Source: an uncultured Cedecea sp. (lineage in GTDB: Bacteria > Pseudomonadota > Gammaproteobacteria > Enterobacterales > Enterobacteriaceae). Taken from it: a stretch of 64,000 nt of DNA. Below the pieces are notes generated by a model. It was not told the DNA's origin and searched no databases. It was given only the letters and a program-made list of their open reading frames with translations. The stretch covers positions 99,780 through 163,779 of the forward strand of contig NZ_CANMLV010000008.1 of NCBI RefSeq assembly GCF_947498825.1. Reading direction: 5' to 3'. Positions 1 through 12,178 of the stretch are shown piece by piece; positions within the stretch are counted from its first letter, which is position 1; the number at the start of each line of letters is the position of its first letter. Both the position numbers and the translations under genes were made by a program.

Positions 1-31
1 GGATGCTTTTTATATCTGTACGTTTTGGCAT
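1..31 (-). CDS. carB: carB, 5' end only (carbamoyl-phosphate synthase large subunit)
   Basis: Only the first ten codons are inside the window; they read MPKRTDIKSI, the usual N-terminus of the large subunit of carbamoyl-phosphate synthase. That subunit makes carbamoyl phosphate from bicarbonate, ATP and the ammonia delivered by CarA. The gene starts 15 nt after the carA stop codon, so the two form the carAB operon feeding pyrimidine and arginine synthesis. The rest lies beyond the left edge. Confidence 0.9.
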   Translation of the reverse strand, partial: MPKRTDIKSI

Positions 32-46
32 TTTTTAAGCTCCTGA

Positions 47-1195
47 TTATTTGGCTGTAGCACGGTAGTGCTTAATCAAATCAATAAAGTGGTCAAACAG
101 CGGCGCGGCATCGTGCGGGCCCGGGCTTGCCTCAGGGTGTCCCTGGAAGCTGAAGGCCGCTTTATCAGTACGATGAATACCTTGCAGAGTGCCATCAAAC
201 AGCGATTTGTGCGTCACGCGCAGATTTGCCGGAAGGGTCGTTTCATCAACCGCAAAACCGTGGTTCTGTGCCGTTATCATCACGCAGTCACGGTCGAGAT
301 CTTTAACCGGATGGTTGCCGCCGTGGTGACCAAATTTCATCTTCACGGTTTTGGCTCCGCTTGCCAGTGCCAGTAACTGGTGACCCAGACAGATACCAAA
401 TACTGGAATATCGGTTTCCAGCAGGCTGGAAATCGCGCTGATAGCATAGTCACAAGGCGCCGGGTCACCCGGTCCGTTAGAGAGGAATACGCCGTCCGGC
501 TCCAGTTTCATGACTTCTTCAGCAGAAGTCTGTGCCGGAACCACTGTCAGACGACAGCCTCTGTCCACCAGCATCCGCAGGATATTGCGTTTTACGCCGT
601 AGTCGTAAGCAACAACATGATAGGGGAGTTTATTTTCAGGCGTTGCTTCTGGCAGACCGTCAGCCAGAGTCCAGCTACCTTGCTGCCAGCTATAAGCTTC
701 TTGTGTTGTGACTTCTTTCGCCAAGTCCATACCGTTAAGACCCGGAAAGGCTTGAGCTTTTTCTAAAGCTTGTCCGGCATCCAGATTATCACCCACGATA
801 ATGCAGCCATTCTGAGCGCCCTTCTCACGTAGCAAACGTGTCAGCTTACGGGTATCGATATCCGCTATTGCGACAATATTGTGACGTTTAAGATAAGAAG
901 AGAGGTCTTCGGTATTGCGGAAGTTACTGGCAATCAGTGGCAGGTCGCGAATTATCAGGCCTTGTGCATGAACCTGGGAAGATTCGGCATCGGCTTCGTT
1001 AGTGCCGACATTTCCAATATGGGGATAAGTAAGAGTGACAATTTGGCGGGAGTAGGAAGGATCAGTGAGGATTTCTTGATAACCGGTCATAGAGGTGTTG
1101 AAAACGACTTCCCCCACTGCCGTACCCGATGCCCCAATGGCCCGACCGTGGAATTGGGTTCCGTCTTCCAGAACCAATAGCGCTGACTTAATCAA
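47..1195 (-). CDS. carA: Carbamoyl-phosphate synthase small subunit
   Basis: This is the glutaminase subunit of carbamoyl-phosphate synthase; it hydrolyses glutamine and channels ammonia to CarB. The C-terminal half is a class I glutamine amidotransferase domain, with the nucleophile in GICLGHQ near residue 269 and the His/Glu pair in [11 protein letters not shown] near 353-355. I place the start at the TTG at 1193-1195, giving 382 residues, the E. coli length. A strong GGAGG lies five bases upstream, and E. coli carA also starts with UUG. An in-frame ATG four codons further upstream would put the Shine-Dalgarno inside the gene. Two promoters and two ARG boxes lie directly upstream. Confidence 0.97.
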   Translation of the reverse strand: MIKSALLVLEDGTQFHGRAIGASGTAVGEVVFNTSMTGYQEILTDPSYSRQIVTLTYPHIGNVGTNEADAESSQVHAQGLIIRDLPLIASNFRNTEDLSSYLKRHNIVAIADIDTRKLTRLLREKGAQNGCIIVGDNLDAGQALEKAQAFPGLNGMDLAKEVTTQEAYSWQQGSWTLADGLPEATPENKLPYHVVAYDYGVKRNILRMLVDRGCRLTVVPAQTSAEEVMKLEPDGVFLSNGPGDPAPCDYAISAISSLLETDIPVFGICLGHQLLALASGAKTVKMKFGHHGGNHPVKDLDRDCVMITAQNHGFAVDETTLPANLRVTHKSLFDGTLQGIHRTDKAAFSFQGHPEASPGPHDAAPLFDHFIDLIKHYRATAK

Positions 1196-1204
1196 AACGT
1201 CCTC

Positions 1205-1260
1205 CAAGAATAATCATTCATTTTATCCGCATATTAATTCAAAACAGAGGTAAGAATCAA
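1205..1260 (-). promoter_or_regulatory. carA promoter P2 with tandem ARG boxes
   Basis: On the minus strand, TTGATT (1255-1260) and TAATAT (1231-1236) form a promoter with an 18-bp spacer. Two 18-bp ARG boxes overlap it: one at about 1227-1244 containing TGAATTAATATGC, and one at about 1205-1222 containing TGAATGATTATTC. The same arrangement controls the arginine-repressed P2 of E. coli carAB, so ArgR repression is expected. The sites are seen; ArgR binding is inferred. Confidence 0.75.
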
Positions 1261-1304
1261 TTGCTAAAAAACGTCTGCCCGCAGGATTTTTGGCAAACGG
1301 CGGC

Positions 1305-1333
1305 ATTCTAGAGATAAGACAGTTAAAAGTCTA
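1305..1333 (-). promoter_or_regulatory. carA promoter P1 (pyrimidine-responsive type)
   Basis: TAGACT (1328-1333) and TAGAAT (1305-1310) are separated by exactly 17 bp and followed by the GC-rich start region GCCGCCGTTTGCC. This closely resembles the upstream, pyrimidine-controlled car promoter of E. coli. Transcription from here would run about 100 nt before the carA UUG. The rest of the carA-dapB gap (1334-1660) is AT-rich and I see no gene in it; it presumably holds upstream regulator sites. Confidence 0.65.
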
Positions 1334-1660
1334 CTCTGTCGCACACTTTTCATAGATATTTGCCATTTTGATAAACAAAACTTTCATTAACGGTCAAAAC
1401 ACTCAGACAACTCAGGCAGATAATCGATTGCTAGCAATCCTGAAAGGGTAAAAAAAATAGTGTGATTAAAAAACAACCATTCATGAGATGTTTCGCAAGA
1501 AAACAGTTAATAGCAACACAAAAAAAAGTCACTTATATGGACTTGGGATGAGAATAACAACAAAGTCGATAAAATAAATACAAAAAAAATGAGCGATACA
1601 ATATCGCCCATTAAATCAATTAATTAAAAATTAATTTCAATGCATTGTGAATAATAAAAA

Positions 1661-2521
<861 letters not shown>

Positions 2522-2630
2522 TCAGGGTAACCAGACCTGTGTCGGGCTACCAGCCGAAAACAGTGATAATTAGAATTTACTATCAGGCGTGGTTTAATAT
2601 CAATCTCGCTTAAACCCGTACAGTCCTTTC

Positions 2631-3548
2631 TCAGGGTGCCAGTGCCAGTGCCTCAGTAACCCATTGCTGAAAACCGATGACATCAATTTCTAAAGCAACC
2701 TGAGCATTGGCAGGCCTTCCTAGCCGCTGCTCAATATCGACGACTGTGGTACCGCTGGTGTACTCCCCTTGTGTTTCAACAGCGACAAAGCACGCCTGGG
2801 TACGGAACAATTCAGGTTTAACTAAAAAGGCGATAGCAGTTAGATCATGCATCCGCAACCCTGTTTCCATACTGCCACTGCGATAGTGACTAAAAATAGC
2901 GTGCAGCATCTCTCCGGTACGGTTGAGCCCAGGCAGAGTGGCCAGGTACTCAGGCGTCAGCATCGCATGGTTAGTGACATCCAGTCCGCACATCACAATA
3001 TCCAGCCCGCTATTAAACACATGTGCCGCTGCTTCAGGATCAACCGCAATATTAAATTCGGCATTCGGTGTGAGGTTTCCTCTTCCTGACGATCCGCCCA
3101 TCATCACAATGCGCTTAATCCGTGGTTTACATTCAGGATATTGAGCCAGCAGCATCGCAATATTGGTTAAAGGGCCGATAGTGACAAGCGTAATGGGCTC
3201 TTCACTGGCAAGCAGGCAGTCATAGATAGCCAGAAAGGCAGGTTTATCTATTGCACATTGTTCTGACGACGCAAAGGGATAGCCTGCCATGCCAGACTCA
3301 CCATGGACATTAGAGGCATCCCGTGCAGGACGTAACAAGGGGGCTGCAGCACCGCGCGCAACGGGAACTGACTGCTGCCAGAATGTCATTAATTGCAGCG
3401 CGTTACGCGTGGTTTTCTCCACCGAAACATTACCGGATACGGTACTTATCAGTTTCACCTCAAGCTGCGGAGAAAAAAGTGCTGCGGCGATAGCCACCGC
3501 ATCGTCGATACCCGGATCGGTATCAATAATTACAGGAAGCCTGTTCAT
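2631..3548 (-). CDS. rihC: Ribonucleoside hydrolase RihC (broad-specificity nucleoside salvage)
   Basis: This enzyme cleaves the N-glycosidic bond of purine and pyrimidine ribonucleosides to give base and ribose. It belongs to the calcium-dependent IUNH family, shown by DTDPGIDDA at residues 9-17 and by HDLTAIAFL further on, which supplies a conserved metal-binding Asp. The ATG at 3546-3548 is preceded by GGAGAA and gives 305 residues; an in-frame start 15 codons upstream lacks a ribosome-binding site. The gene follows ispH on the same strand by about 70 nt, as in E. coli. Confidence 0.93.
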   Translation of the reverse strand: MNRLPVIIDTDPGIDDAVAIAAALFSPQLEVKLISTVSGNVSVEKTTRNALQLMTFWQQSVPVARGAAAPLLRPARDASNVHGESGMAGYPFASSEQCAIDKPAFLAIYDCLLASEEPITLVTIGPLTNIAMLLAQYPECKPRIKRIVMMGGSSGRGNLTPNAEFNIAVDPEAAAHVFNSGLDIVMCGLDVTNHAMLTPEYLATLPGLNRTGEMLHAIFSHYRSGSMETGLRMHDLTAIAFLVKPELFRTQACFVAVETQGEYTSGTTVVDIEQRLGRPANAQVALEIDVIGFQQWVTEALALAP

Positions 3549-3619
3549 ACTGTTCTCCAAAAAAAATGCCAGCTGATTCACATCAACTGGCATCGTCTCA
3601 TAATTTGTCGTTCGCCACG

Positions 3620-4570
3620 CTAATCGACTTCACGAACATCGACACGCAATTCACGCGGAACTTCAAAAACAATATTTTCTTCACGCCCACTTAACTCACG
3701 AGCTTCTTCCCCGCCAAGCGAACGCAAGCGGGTAATCACGTTTTGCACCAGGATATCCGGCGCGGAAGCTCCTGCGGTAACGCCGACACAGCGGGCATTC
3801 TTCAGCCACTCTTCCTGAATATCTGTTGCATCATCAATTAAATAGGCGGCTTTGCCCATGCGCTGGGCCAGTTCGGCCAAACGGTTAGAGTTTGACGAAT
3901 TTTTCGAACCAACCACCAGTACCACGTCTGCTTCACTCGCCAACGAACGTACCGCTTCCTGGCGGTTAGTGGTGGCATAGCAAATATCATCTTTACGTGG
4001 TCCGGTGATTTCCGGGAATCGCTCACGTAAAGCATCGATCACATCTGAGGTATCATCGACCGATAAGGTTGTCTGAGTCATAAAGGAGAGGTTGCTGGCA
4101 TCTTTAACATCAAGCGTCCAGACATCATCAGGCGACTCGACCAGATACATGCCCCCTTTCGGGTTACTGTATTGCCCCATCGTGCCTTCAACTTCAGGGT
4201 GTCCGGCATGGCCGATAAGAATCGACTCTTCACCACGGCGACTGGCGCGAGCCACTTCCATATGCACTTTGGTTACCAGCGGACAGGTGGCATCGAATAC
4301 CGTCAGTTCACGAGATTTCGCTTCATTACGTACTGCCTGAGAAACACCATGGGCCGAAAAAATCAAGATAGCACCATCCGGTACTTCACTGATTTGCTCA
4401 ATAAAAATGGCCCCTCGTTCACGCAAGCTATCAACAACGTAGCGGTTATGTACCACTTCGTGACGCACATAAATCGGTGCACCATAAAGCTGCAGTGCAT
4501 TCTCAACAATGCTGATAGCGCGGTCGACCCCAGCACAAAAACCTCTGGGATTAGCCAACAGGATCTGCAT
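3620..4570 (-). CDS. ispH: 4-hydroxy-3-methylbut-2-enyl diphosphate reductase
   Basis: IspH is the last enzyme of the methylerythritol-phosphate pathway and makes isopentenyl and dimethylallyl diphosphate. It uses a [4Fe-4S] cluster held by three cysteines: C12 in [10 protein letters not shown], a second in [10 protein letters not shown] near 96 and a third in ICYATTNRQ near 197. All are present in this 316-residue protein. The start codon touches the stop codon of fkpB, which points to translational coupling in the ribF-ileS-lspA-fkpB-ispH operon. Confidence 0.97.
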   Translation of the reverse strand: MQILLANPRGFCAGVDRAISIVENALQLYGAPIYVRHEVVHNRYVVDSLRERGAIFIEQISEVPDGAILIFSAHGVSQAVRNEAKSRELTVFDATCPLVTKVHMEVARASRRGEESILIGHAGHPEVEGTMGQYSNPKGGMYLVESPDDVWTLDVKDASNLSFMTQTTLSVDDTSDVIDALRERFPEITGPRKDDICYATTNRQEAVRSLASEADVVLVVGSKNSSNSNRLAELAQRMGKAAYLIDDATDIQEEWLKNARCVGVTAGASAPDILVQNVITRLRSLGGEEARELSGREENIVFEVPRELRVDVREVD

Positions 4571-5020
4571 TTACGCCTCCAGTACCGGATCGACTTCCAG
4601 TACTTCAATGTCAAAGTGAATAGTCTGCCCGGCCAGAGGGTGATTAAAATCAACGGTGATAGAATCACCGTTGACTTCACGAACCACTCCCGGCATTTCG
4701 CTACCATCCATGGCAGTAAACAACATGATAGCCCCAGGTACAGGCTCACCTGCCGCCGCAAACTCACGGCGAGAAAAATACTGGATCATGTCCGGGCTAG
4801 GGATACCAAATGCGGCTTCAGGTGCGAGGAAGAAAGACTTCTTCTCCCCTGCCGTTAATCCTAACAGTTCGGCTTCAAGACCTGGAGACAGGCTGGTGTC
4901 TCCCAGGCGAAACAGTGCTGGCTTGCCGCTATTACGCGTAGACTCAGCAGTCGATCCATCTTCCAGTTTAAGAATAAAATGAACCAGAACTGCGCTATTT
5001 TGTTGTACAGAGTCAGCCAT
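4571..5020 (-). CDS. fkpB: FKBP-type peptidyl-prolyl isomerase FkpB (SlpA)
   Basis: FkpB is a small cytoplasmic prolyl isomerase and chaperone of the SlyD-like FKBP class. The 149-residue protein has an N-terminal FKBP half ([13 protein letters not shown]) and the inserted-flap region [17 protein letters not shown]. The segment [18 protein letters not shown] is the conserved C-terminal FKBP strand. It lies 3 nt after lspA and abuts ispH, the usual operon place. Confidence 0.95.
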   Translation of the reverse strand: MADSVQQNSAVLVHFILKLEDGSTAESTRNSGKPALFRLGDTSLSPGLEAELLGLTAGEKKSFFLAPEAAFGIPSPDMIQYFSRREFAAAGEPVPGAIMLFTAMDGSEMPGVVREVNGDSITVDFNHPLAGQTIHFDIEVLEVDPVLEA

Positions 5021-5023
5021 GAA

Positions 5024-5527
5024 TTACCTTTTTTCCTGTGCGGATTTTTTAGAAGGGATAATAAACCCCTCTAAAATGATAAGTGCCGCACCAATACAGA
5101 TGGCCGTATCGGCAAGATTGAAAGTGGCAAAATGCCAGTCACCGACATAGAAATCTATCATATCGACCACAAAGCCGTGCCAGAGTCGGTCGAATAAATT
5201 GCCCAGAGCCCCACCAATAATCAATGCATAAGCAATGTTATTAAGCTTATCAGTCGCTTTTGCACGGTACATCATCACTGCCAGCACCACGCAGATACCA
5301 ACAGCAATAACGGCGAAGAACCAGCGCTGCCAGCCCTCTTTATCTGCCAGGAAACTAAAGGCAGCGCCATAGTTACGGGCATAGTGCAAATTGAGTGACG
5401 GGAACAGTGGTAAGGTTTCCCCCAGCATAAAATGCTGGAGGACCAGAAACTTACTGCCCAAGTCAATAGCAAGTACAGCGACTGCCAGCCAGAGCCAGCG
5501 CAACCCGGTAGAGAGTATAGGTTTCAT
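5024..5527 (-). CDS. lspA: Lipoprotein signal peptidase (signal peptidase II)
   Basis: LspA removes the signal peptide of diacylglyceryl-modified prolipoproteins at the inner membrane. The 167-residue protein has four predicted membrane helices. Its two catalytic aspartates lie in the motifs [17 protein letters not shown] and [11 protein letters not shown]. The ATG overlaps the ileS stop as ATGA, so translation is probably coupled to ileS. Confidence 0.97.
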   Translation of the reverse strand: MKPILSTGLRWLWLAVAVLAIDLGSKFLVLQHFMLGETLPLFPSLNLHYARNYGAAFSFLADKEGWQRWFFAVIAVGICVVLAVMMYRAKATDKLNNIAYALIIGGALGNLFDRLWHGFVVDMIDFYVGDWHFATFNLADTAICIGAALIILEGFIIPSKKSAQEKR

Positions 5528-8343
5528 CAGGCAAACTTACGTTGTTCGCCAGCACCGGCGACGTTAGTAACACAGCGACCACAGACTTCTGCGTGCTCCG
5601 CATTCTGACCAATATCGGTGGTGTAATGCCAGCAACGCGGACATTTCTCCCCTTCGGCTTTACGCAGCGACACTTTCAGACCTTTCAGTACGTCACTCTG
5701 CTGTGCATCTCCTCCAGCCGCTGCATAGTCAGCAACAACTGCTTCAGAGGTCAGTAAGACAAAACGCAGCTCAGCGCCCAGGCTGTTCAGTTTCGCAGTC
5801 AGCTCACTGTCAGCATACAGCGTGACTGCCGCTTCCAGGGAACCGCCGAGAACTTTATCAGCACGCGCCTGTTCAATCACTTTGTTCACTTCACCGCGCA
5901 CAGTCAGCAAGGTATCCCAGAAGTCATTACCCATTTTTTCATCTTCTTCCAGACCAAACAGGCCTTCATACCATTCCTCGGTGAAGACATACTGGGAATG
6001 CTCACCCGGCAGATAGTTCCAGATCTCATCTGCCGTGAAGGACATGATAGGTGCCATCCAACGAACCAGAGCCTGGGCAATATGATACAACGCGGTCTGA
6101 CAGCTACGGCGTGCCACGCTGTCTGCCTTCGCGGTGTACTGACGGTCTTTTATGATATCAAGGTAGAATGAACCCATTTCAACCGAGCAGAAACGCATCA
6201 TACGCTGTACGACTTCATGGAAATCATAGCTCTCATAAGAGGCCAGGATATCGGCTTGAGCAACTTGCGCACAACCCACTGCCCAGCGATCCAGCACCAC
6301 CATATCTTCTGGTTTAACGCTGTCGGTAGCCGGGTTAAAGCCATTCAGGTTTGCCAGCAGGAAACGCGCAGTGTTACGGATACGACGGTAAGCATCAGCG
6401 GAACGCTTAAGGATCTCGTCAGACACCGCGATTTCACCGGTATAGTCGGTAGAAGCAACCCAGAGACGTAAAATATCCGCCCCTAATTTATTCATCACAT
6501 CTTGTGGTGCAATAGTATTACCGATGGATTTGGACATTTTGCGTCCCTGGCCATCAACGGTAAAGCCGTGAGTCAGTACTTGGCGATAAGGCGCTTTGCC
6601 TTTCATCGCGGTTGAAATCATCAGCGACGACATAAACCAGCCGCGGTGTTGATCTGAACCTTCCAGATACATATCGGCAGCATTACCGGCGAATTCAGGG
6701 CGCACATCAACCACAGAAGAGCTGGTTGATCCGGAATCAAACCAGACATCCAGGGTGTCAGGCACTTTGACATAGTCAGCGGCTTCATCACCCAGCAGGT
6801 CACGAGGATCAAGATCCCACCATGCCTGAATACCATCTTGCTCAACGCGCTTCGCCACTTCTTCCATCAGTTCCAGCGCACGCGGGTGCAGCTCTTCGGT
6901 ATCTTTATGGACAAACAGCGACATAGGAACGCCCCAGGTACGCTGACGCGAGATACACCAGTCCGGACGGTTCGCAACCATGGATTCAATACGCGCCTGG
7001 CCCCAGTCGGGGATCCACTGAACGCTTTTGATCTCTTTCAGTGACTGCTCGCGCAACCCTTTCTGATCCATGCTGATAAACCACTGTGGCGTCGCACGGA
7101 AAATGATCGGGGTTTTGTGACGCCAGCAGTGTGGATAGCTGTGACGCAGTTTTTCAATATGCAGTAACTTGCCGTTATCTTGCAGCAGGCTCACAATCAG
7201 GTCATTGGCCTTAAACACCATGACACCGTCAAGGCCCGGGAAGGTTCCTGGCAGATAGCAGCCGTTCGGCCCGACAGGGTTTGCGATTTCCAGGCCGTAT
7301 TTCTGGGAAATAACATAGTCATCCGGACCGTGGCCACCGGCGGTATGCACTGCACCGGTACCCGCATCCAGCGTAACGTGAGAGGCCAGGATAGCAGGTA
7401 CGTCGAAATCCATAAACGGATGTTTAAAACGCATTAAATCCAGCGTTTCACCCTTAACAGTGCCCAGCACCTGGTAATCGGTGATTGCTGCACGTTTCAT
7501 CACGCTGTCTACCAGCTCTTTGGCCAGAATTAAGGCCTGACCTTCAATCTGCACCAGCGCATAGTCAAAATCGGCCGCCAGTGAGATAGCGCGGTTGGCC
7601 GGCAATGTCCACGGCGTAGTCGTCCAGATAAGCAAAGATACCGGACCATTAACCTGAGAAACGCCAAATTTCGCCGCTACACCTTGCGGATCAACGGCAT
7701 TGAAAGTCACATCAATCGATGGTGAGGTTCTGTCGTCATATTCCACTTCCGCTTCAGCCAGCGAAGAGCCGCAGTCAACGCACCAGTGAACTGGTTTAGC
7801 CCCTTTATGCAGATGGCCATTACCGATGATTTTACCCAGTGCACGGATGATATTGGCTTCCGTTTTGAAGTCCATGGTCAGGTAAGGGTGCGCCCAGTCA
7901 CCCAGAACACCTAAACGAATAAAGTCTGCACGCTGGCCATCAACCTGCTCAGCGGCATATTTACGACAAGCTGCACGGAATTCTGCTGCGGTGACTTTTT
8001 CACCCGGTTTACCGATAAGTTGTTCAACTTTCAGTTCAATAGGCAGACCGTGGCAGTCCCAGCCTGGAATATAAGGCGAGTCAAAACCTGACAGACCTTT
8101 TGATTTAACAATAATGTCTTTCAGAATCTTGTTAACTGAGTGACCAATATGAATGCTACCGTTCGCATAAGGAGGGCCATCATGCAAAATAAAGGTTTTT
8201 TTGCCTTTTTTGGCCTGGCGAATGATGTTGTACAGGTCATCACCATTCCAGCGAGCCAGCATACCTGGCTCACGTTTGGCCAGGCCGCCACGCATTGGGA
8301 AACCTGTTTCCGGCAAATTCAAGGTAGATTTAAAGTCACTCAT
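5527..8343 (-). CDS. ileS: Isoleucyl-tRNA synthetase
   Basis: IleS charges tRNA-Ile and edits misactivated valine. At 938 residues it matches the E. coli enzyme. The class I HIGH motif is in [11 protein letters not shown] near residue 60, and the KMSKS loop is in [10 protein letters not shown] near 600. A C-terminal zinc site is formed by CPRCW and CGRCV. The gene lies between ribF and lspA in the standard operon. Confidence 0.98.
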   Translation of the reverse strand: MSDFKSTLNLPETGFPMRGGLAKREPGMLARWNGDDLYNIIRQAKKGKKTFILHDGPPYANGSIHIGHSVNKILKDIIVKSKGLSGFDSPYIPGWDCHGLPIELKVEQLIGKPGEKVTAAEFRAACRKYAAEQVDGQRADFIRLGVLGDWAHPYLTMDFKTEANIIRALGKIIGNGHLHKGAKPVHWCVDCGSSLAEAEVEYDDRTSPSIDVTFNAVDPQGVAAKFGVSQVNGPVSLLIWTTTPWTLPANRAISLAADFDYALVQIEGQALILAKELVDSVMKRAAITDYQVLGTVKGETLDLMRFKHPFMDFDVPAILASHVTLDAGTGAVHTAGGHGPDDYVISQKYGLEIANPVGPNGCYLPGTFPGLDGVMVFKANDLIVSLLQDNGKLLHIEKLRHSYPHCWRHKTPIIFRATPQWFISMDQKGLREQSLKEIKSVQWIPDWGQARIESMVANRPDWCISRQRTWGVPMSLFVHKDTEELHPRALELMEEVAKRVEQDGIQAWWDLDPRDLLGDEAADYVKVPDTLDVWFDSGSTSSSVVDVRPEFAGNAADMYLEGSDQHRGWFMSSLMISTAMKGKAPYRQVLTHGFTVDGQGRKMSKSIGNTIAPQDVMNKLGADILRLWVASTDYTGEIAVSDEILKRSADAYRRIRNTARFLLANLNGFNPATDSVKPEDMVVLDRWAVGCAQVAQADILASYESYDFHEVVQRMMRFCSVEMGSFYLDIIKDRQYTAKADSVARRSCQTALYHIAQALVRWMAPIMSFTADEIWNYLPGEHSQYVFTEEWYEGLFGLEEDEKMGNDFWDTLLTVRGEVNKVIEQARADKVLGGSLEAAVTLYADSELTAKLNSLGAELRFVLLTSEAVVADYAAAGGDAQQSDVLKGLKVSLRKAEGEKCPRCWHYTTDIGQNAEHAEVCGRCVTNVAGAGEQRKFA

Positions 8344-8375
8344 TAGATTCTCAGTTCCGTGTTTCGGTTAGCCGT

Positions 8376-9308
8376 TCAGGCGTTTGACCCAAAAAATTCG
8401 CGAGCTGTCGCTACATCTCTGGCAATTTGTACCTTAAGTTCATCAAGAGAAGCAAATCGCTGTTCATGACGTATTTTTTTACGTAACACCACATCTATAT
8501 GGCGTCCGTACAGATCCATTGCAACGTCCAGTAAATGGACTTCCAATTGCTTACGTATACCCGACACCGTTGGGCGAGTACCAATATTAGCCACGCCGAT
8601 AAACGGTTTATCGCCAAGCCCCATCACTTCGACCGCATAAACCCCTTTAACTGGGGAGACCTGACGTTTTAACGGCAGATTGGCGGTCGGGAAGCCAATA
8701 GTGCGCCCCAGGGCATCACCATGAACTACGCGTCCGGAAATACTAAACGGATGGCCGAGCAAGTTTTCAGCTTGCTCAAAATCATCATCCGCCAGTGCCT
8801 GACGCACGGCGGTACTGCTAATACGAACGCCCTGCGAGCAAAAGGTATCAGCACTGGTAAGGTCGAAGCCGAATTCTTCACTCGCCTTCTGTAATAACAA
8901 GAAATCCCCCAGACGACCAGCGCCAAAGCGGAAATCATCCCCCACAGCCAGGTATTTCACCCCAAGGCGTGTCACCAGCAGGTCATTGATAAAATTTTGA
9001 GCGGTGAGTGCGGCAAATCGCCTGTCAAAGCGCACACATAACACGGCATCGACACCAGACTCTGCCAGATAACGTAGTTTTTCGCGCAAACTGGTCAGGC
9101 GAGCAGGCGCGTGGTCTGAAGAGAACAATTCAAGCGGTTGAGGTTCAAAAATCATCACCATCACCGGCAGGTTGCGCGCACGACCTTCTTCGCACAAGCC
9201 CTTTAGCAGCGCCTGATGACCACGGTGCATCCCATCGAAATTTCCGATAGTAAGAACGCATCCGTGATGATTCTGGCGCAGATTATGTATACCGCGTATC
9301 AGCTTCAT
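8376..9308 (-). CDS. ribF: Bifunctional riboflavin kinase/FMN adenylyltransferase
   Basis: RibF phosphorylates riboflavin to FMN and then adenylates it to FAD. The N-terminal nucleotidyltransferase domain has GNFDGMHRGHQ (residues 22-32) and the FGAGRLGD segment. The C-terminal kinase domain has GRTIGFPTANL. The length of 310 residues fits (313 in E. coli). It is the first gene of the ileS operon and is transcribed away from rpsT. Confidence 0.97.
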   Translation of the reverse strand: MKLIRGIHNLRQNHHGCVLTIGNFDGMHRGHQALLKGLCEEGRARNLPVMVMIFEPQPLELFSSDHAPARLTSLREKLRYLAESGVDAVLCVRFDRRFAALTAQNFINDLLVTRLGVKYLAVGDDFRFGAGRLGDFLLLQKASEEFGFDLTSADTFCSQGVRISSTAVRQALADDDFEQAENLLGHPFSISGRVVHGDALGRTIGFPTANLPLKRQVSPVKGVYAVEVMGLGDKPFIGVANIGTRPTVSGIRKQLEVHLLDVAMDLYGRHIDVVLRKKIRHEQRFASLDELKVQIARDVATAREFFGSNA

Positions 9309-9514
9309 GCCTGGCTCAAAACAGTGGGAATCGGCGGATTATACCAACTACCGGGGATAAGGTTAACCTACGATTGTTGCCTTTATCGTAAAGGTTTCAC
9401 TAATTTATCCGTTGCGGTAAAGATATTTACCGCTGATTCAGCTTTTCGGGTGTAATTTTGATGCGAAAGACTGTATTCGCAAGCCCGATGCTGATAGAAT
9501 TCGCGCCATCATAA

Positions 9515-9898
<384 letters not shown>

Positions 9899-9924
9899 TC
9901 CCCCGTCTGTTGTTGCTTTGAAAG

Positions 9925-9949
9925 AAACCGGCTTCGGCCGGTTTTTTTA
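9925..9949 (+). terminator. rpsT terminator
   Basis: The inverted repeat AACCGGC/GCCGGTT around a TTCG tetraloop is followed by seven T residues. It lies 27 nt after the rpsT stop and is a standard intrinsic terminator. Confidence 0.9.
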
Positions 9950-10127
9950 TGCCTGAGAGATTGACCTTCTCACCGCAACCAGATCCTGGAAATACAGGCC
10001 TCATTCTTTGCTAAAAACAGGACAGCTCTTTACCTGATTTCTGACAGTTAAAGCTGATAGGATGAACAATCACCTTGGATAGCCAGGGATACAGGTTGGT
10101 TTAATAGCAACCTTCAGGGAGAAAATC

Positions 10128-10520
10128 ATGTTAAAAAAAACAGCTATTATTTCTTCTTTATTCTTTTTTCTATCAGGCTGTAACACCGCAGGCAATACCC
10201 GGCTGACAAGTCCCATTACCCCGCTGACCTACCAGACGGGAAGCTCAGTATTTGTCTTAAAAAAAGACTGTGTCACTGAGGTATCAAGTCGTAATCAGGG
10301 TCATAACGTTTTTTTTAATATAAAAAAAAGCCCTGATTGCTCAATGCAATTTGAAGATTTTTTTAGACGTAATGTGGGTAAATATGTTGATATTCGTTTT
10401 AATGATGTCGCTATTATGAATAAAACCAAAATAATTACTCCGCTGACATTTGAAAATGGCTTTTCTCAATATGTGGTTCTTAGAGCGAATACTGATAAGA
10501 TAATAAAATACTACAAATGA
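10128..10520 (+). CDS. Predicted lipoprotein, function unknown
   Basis: I do not recognise this 130-residue protein. Its N-terminus is a lipoprotein signal: a KK pair, a hydrophobic stretch and the lipobox LSGC, with the modified cysteine at residue 18. The residue after it is Asn, so no inner-membrane-retention Asp at +2, and sorting to the outer membrane is the default expectation. The mature part contains two further cysteines (DCVTEV and DCSMQF) that could form a disulfide. Start ATG 10128 has AGGGAGAA just upstream. The coding region is AT-rich next to its neighbours, it has no counterpart between rpsT and nhaR in E. coli, and it may be acquired. Confidence 0.75.
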   Translation: MLKKTAIISSLFFFLSGCNTAGNTRLTSPITPLTYQTGSSVFVLKKDCVTEVSSRNQGHNVFFNIKKSPDCSMQFEDFFRRNVGKYVDIRFNDVAIMNKTKIITPLTFENGFSQYVVLRANTDKIIKYYK

Positions 10521-10647
10521 TAAGGAATGAACCTGTGCGTTCCTTTTATTCGACCATGAATATAAAAACCGCAACGCACAGGTTATTTTATTAGAAATTG
10601 ACTCTAATATTTTGTCCTATAGAATGACTTTTAAAGCGAATTCTGTC

Positions 10648-10774
10648 TATACCCTAAATAATTCAAGTTGCTTGTAGGCGCAGAGTCAATCCTGGCGATG
10701 AGCATAGATAAACTATGTGATTCGCCAGGATTGACGAAGGTAACGCCCAAGCAACTTGAAGTATGACGGGTATA
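10648..10774 (-). repeat. 127-bp palindromic repeat, copy 1
   Basis: This is a full-length copy of the repeat family found six times in the window. Its ends are TATACCC and GGGTATA. The outer arms pair (TTCAAGTTGC with GCAACTTGAA), and an inner stem pairs GTCAATCCTGGCGA with TCGCCAGGATTGAC. It is nearly identical to the copy at 38316-38442. It supplies the 3' end of the minus-strand gene at 10713-10997. There is no coding capacity of its own, so if mobile it would depend on enzymes supplied elsewhere. Confidence 0.9.
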
Positions 10775-10997
10775 TACCTGCACCGTCATTATCGGTGATT
10801 TGATACGATCCTGGGCCTAATGTATTCACCCGTTTCATTTGAGTGCTAGTAGCATACTCTATTTCCACATCAAAAGACGATGGTGCCTGCGAATCCGTAT
10901 CAAAACTGACGGTGTAACGGTCCATACCTGAGTGACCTCGAAGGTTCACCCACGGTCCCCAAGTTAGTGGTGGTGCCCAGGCTTGTGCTGATGGCAT
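10713..10997 (-). CDS. Hypothetical protein whose C-terminus is encoded by the repeat (probably truncated)
   Basis: This 94-residue protein is not one I recognise. The native part, MPSAQAWAPPLTWGPWVNLR onward, is rich in aromatic and polar residues, suggests a small beta-sandwich, and has no signal peptide. From about residue 75 the frame enters the 127-bp repeat. The last residues (PSYFKLLGRYLRQSWRIT) and the TAG stop come entirely from repeat sequence, so the original C-terminus is probably lost. I start at the ATG at 10995-10997, preceded by AAGGAACG; an in-frame ATG 19 codons upstream is weaker. It lies alone between the lipoprotein gene and nhaR. Whether it is still functional is unknown. 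Confidence 0.6.
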   Translation of the reverse strand: MPSAQAWAPPLTWGPWVNLRGHSGMDRYTVSFDTDSQAPSSFDVEIEYATSTQMKRVNTLGPGSYQITDNDGAGIYPSYFKLLGRYLRQSWRIT

Positions 10998-11262
10998 AAT
11001 TCGTTCCTTATTAGTTAAGTCGCAGTCCGTAGCGACAAACTCAATACGCCACAAAAAATGATATATTTATATAGCCGAAATAGTATTCAGGAGTTTTCTC
11101 ACATTATTATTTCTTCAAAAAAAGAGACTTTTTAAAAGCCAAACTACCTGTTGTATAACGGACAGATAAGGGAATTAAAGAAAATCAGATACATCAACAC
11201 ACTCTTAAAAAATACTTTTTGAGTTCAGAGCATTTTATTATTTATGATATTTCTCCATGAAA

Positions 11263-12156
11263 TTATCTGCTATGAAAAAGCGTAGCGTAGTCATGATTAC
11301 AGATCCGTTGCACTGCCGAATGCTGGATCATTCGCTCAGCAAAAATCGCATGGTACTCTTCCATCACGTTTTCAAGACGTCCTAATTCAACCGTATTCTC
11401 GTTATTACCACTATTCGATATATAACTTGTTGGTGCAACAAAAATAGCGGAATGCATTTCCCCAAAGGCCTTCATCAGCGCCGCATCATCAAACTCACCT
11501 AATACTTCAACCTGTAATCCTTGTGTCTGGATCCAGTTAAGCAGTTTGCGCCCGAGCATTGAACGCCGACCGGGGATCAATAACCGACGATGTTCCAGAC
11601 AGGCAGGAAATGGCGCTTCCGGTAGTGGTTTCTTACACCAAAAACTGATACCACACTCGCCTATCTTGACCGAAAAGAGTCCCTCTTGTTGCGTCGAATC
11701 GATGGGGCAGTCTGAAATAATCATATCCAGTTTATGCTGGCTAAGCTGTTCGAGCAGCATTTCATGGGTCGATTCATAACAGCGCAGATGGATTTGCTCA
11801 TCTTCAACCACAGCCACATTTAAAATCTCGCTAATTAACCGTTTTGAAAGCGCATCGGCTACACCCACTTCAAACAATGTGCCAGACTCTTTGCGATAGT
11901 TCACAATATCCAGCATTTCCTGGCTCAGGGTAAACATACGGTCAGCATAGCGAAAAACTAATTGCCCCAGTTCAGAAGGTACAAGTCCGCGTCCCTGCCG
12001 ACGAAACAATTTTCCCTGTAAGCGTGCTTCGAGAATTTTAATCTGCCCCGTAAGGGTTTGTGGCGCAAGATGCAGTACTTCAGCAGCACCTGCGACCGAT
12101 CCTTCTTTGCAGATATGCCAGAAATAATACAGGTGATTGTAATTAATTAACGACAT
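11263..12156 (-). CDS. nhaR: LysR-type regulator NhaR
   Basis: NhaR is the sodium-responsive LysR-family activator of nhaA. The N-terminal helix-turn-helix lies at about residues 5-65 and includes [20 protein letters not shown]. The rest is a LysR substrate-binding domain. The 297 residues compare with 301 in E. coli. It follows nhaA on the same strand after 62 nt containing a stem-loop, as in the E. coli nhaAR operon. Confidence 0.95.
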   Translation of the reverse strand: MSLINYNHLYYFWHICKEGSVAGAAEVLHLAPQTLTGQIKILEARLQGKLFRRQGRGLVPSELGQLVFRYADRMFTLSQEMLDIVNYRKESGTLFEVGVADALSKRLISEILNVAVVEDEQIHLRCYESTHEMLLEQLSQHKLDMIISDCPIDSTQQEGLFSVKIGECGISFWCKKPLPEAPFPACLEHRRLLIPGRRSMLGRKLLNWIQTQGLQVEVLGEFDDAALMKAFGEMHSAIFVAPTSYISNSGNNENTVELGRLENVMEEYHAIFAERMIQHSAVQRICNHDYATLFHSR

Positions 12157-12178
12157 TCGCCACGCCTCTTAATAGCAG

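Noticed and set aside
10648..10774. Calling the repeats ERIC elements outright
   Set aside because: Length and palindromic form are alike, but the central sequence does not match the canonical ERIC core as I recall it, so I describe the family by its own features.
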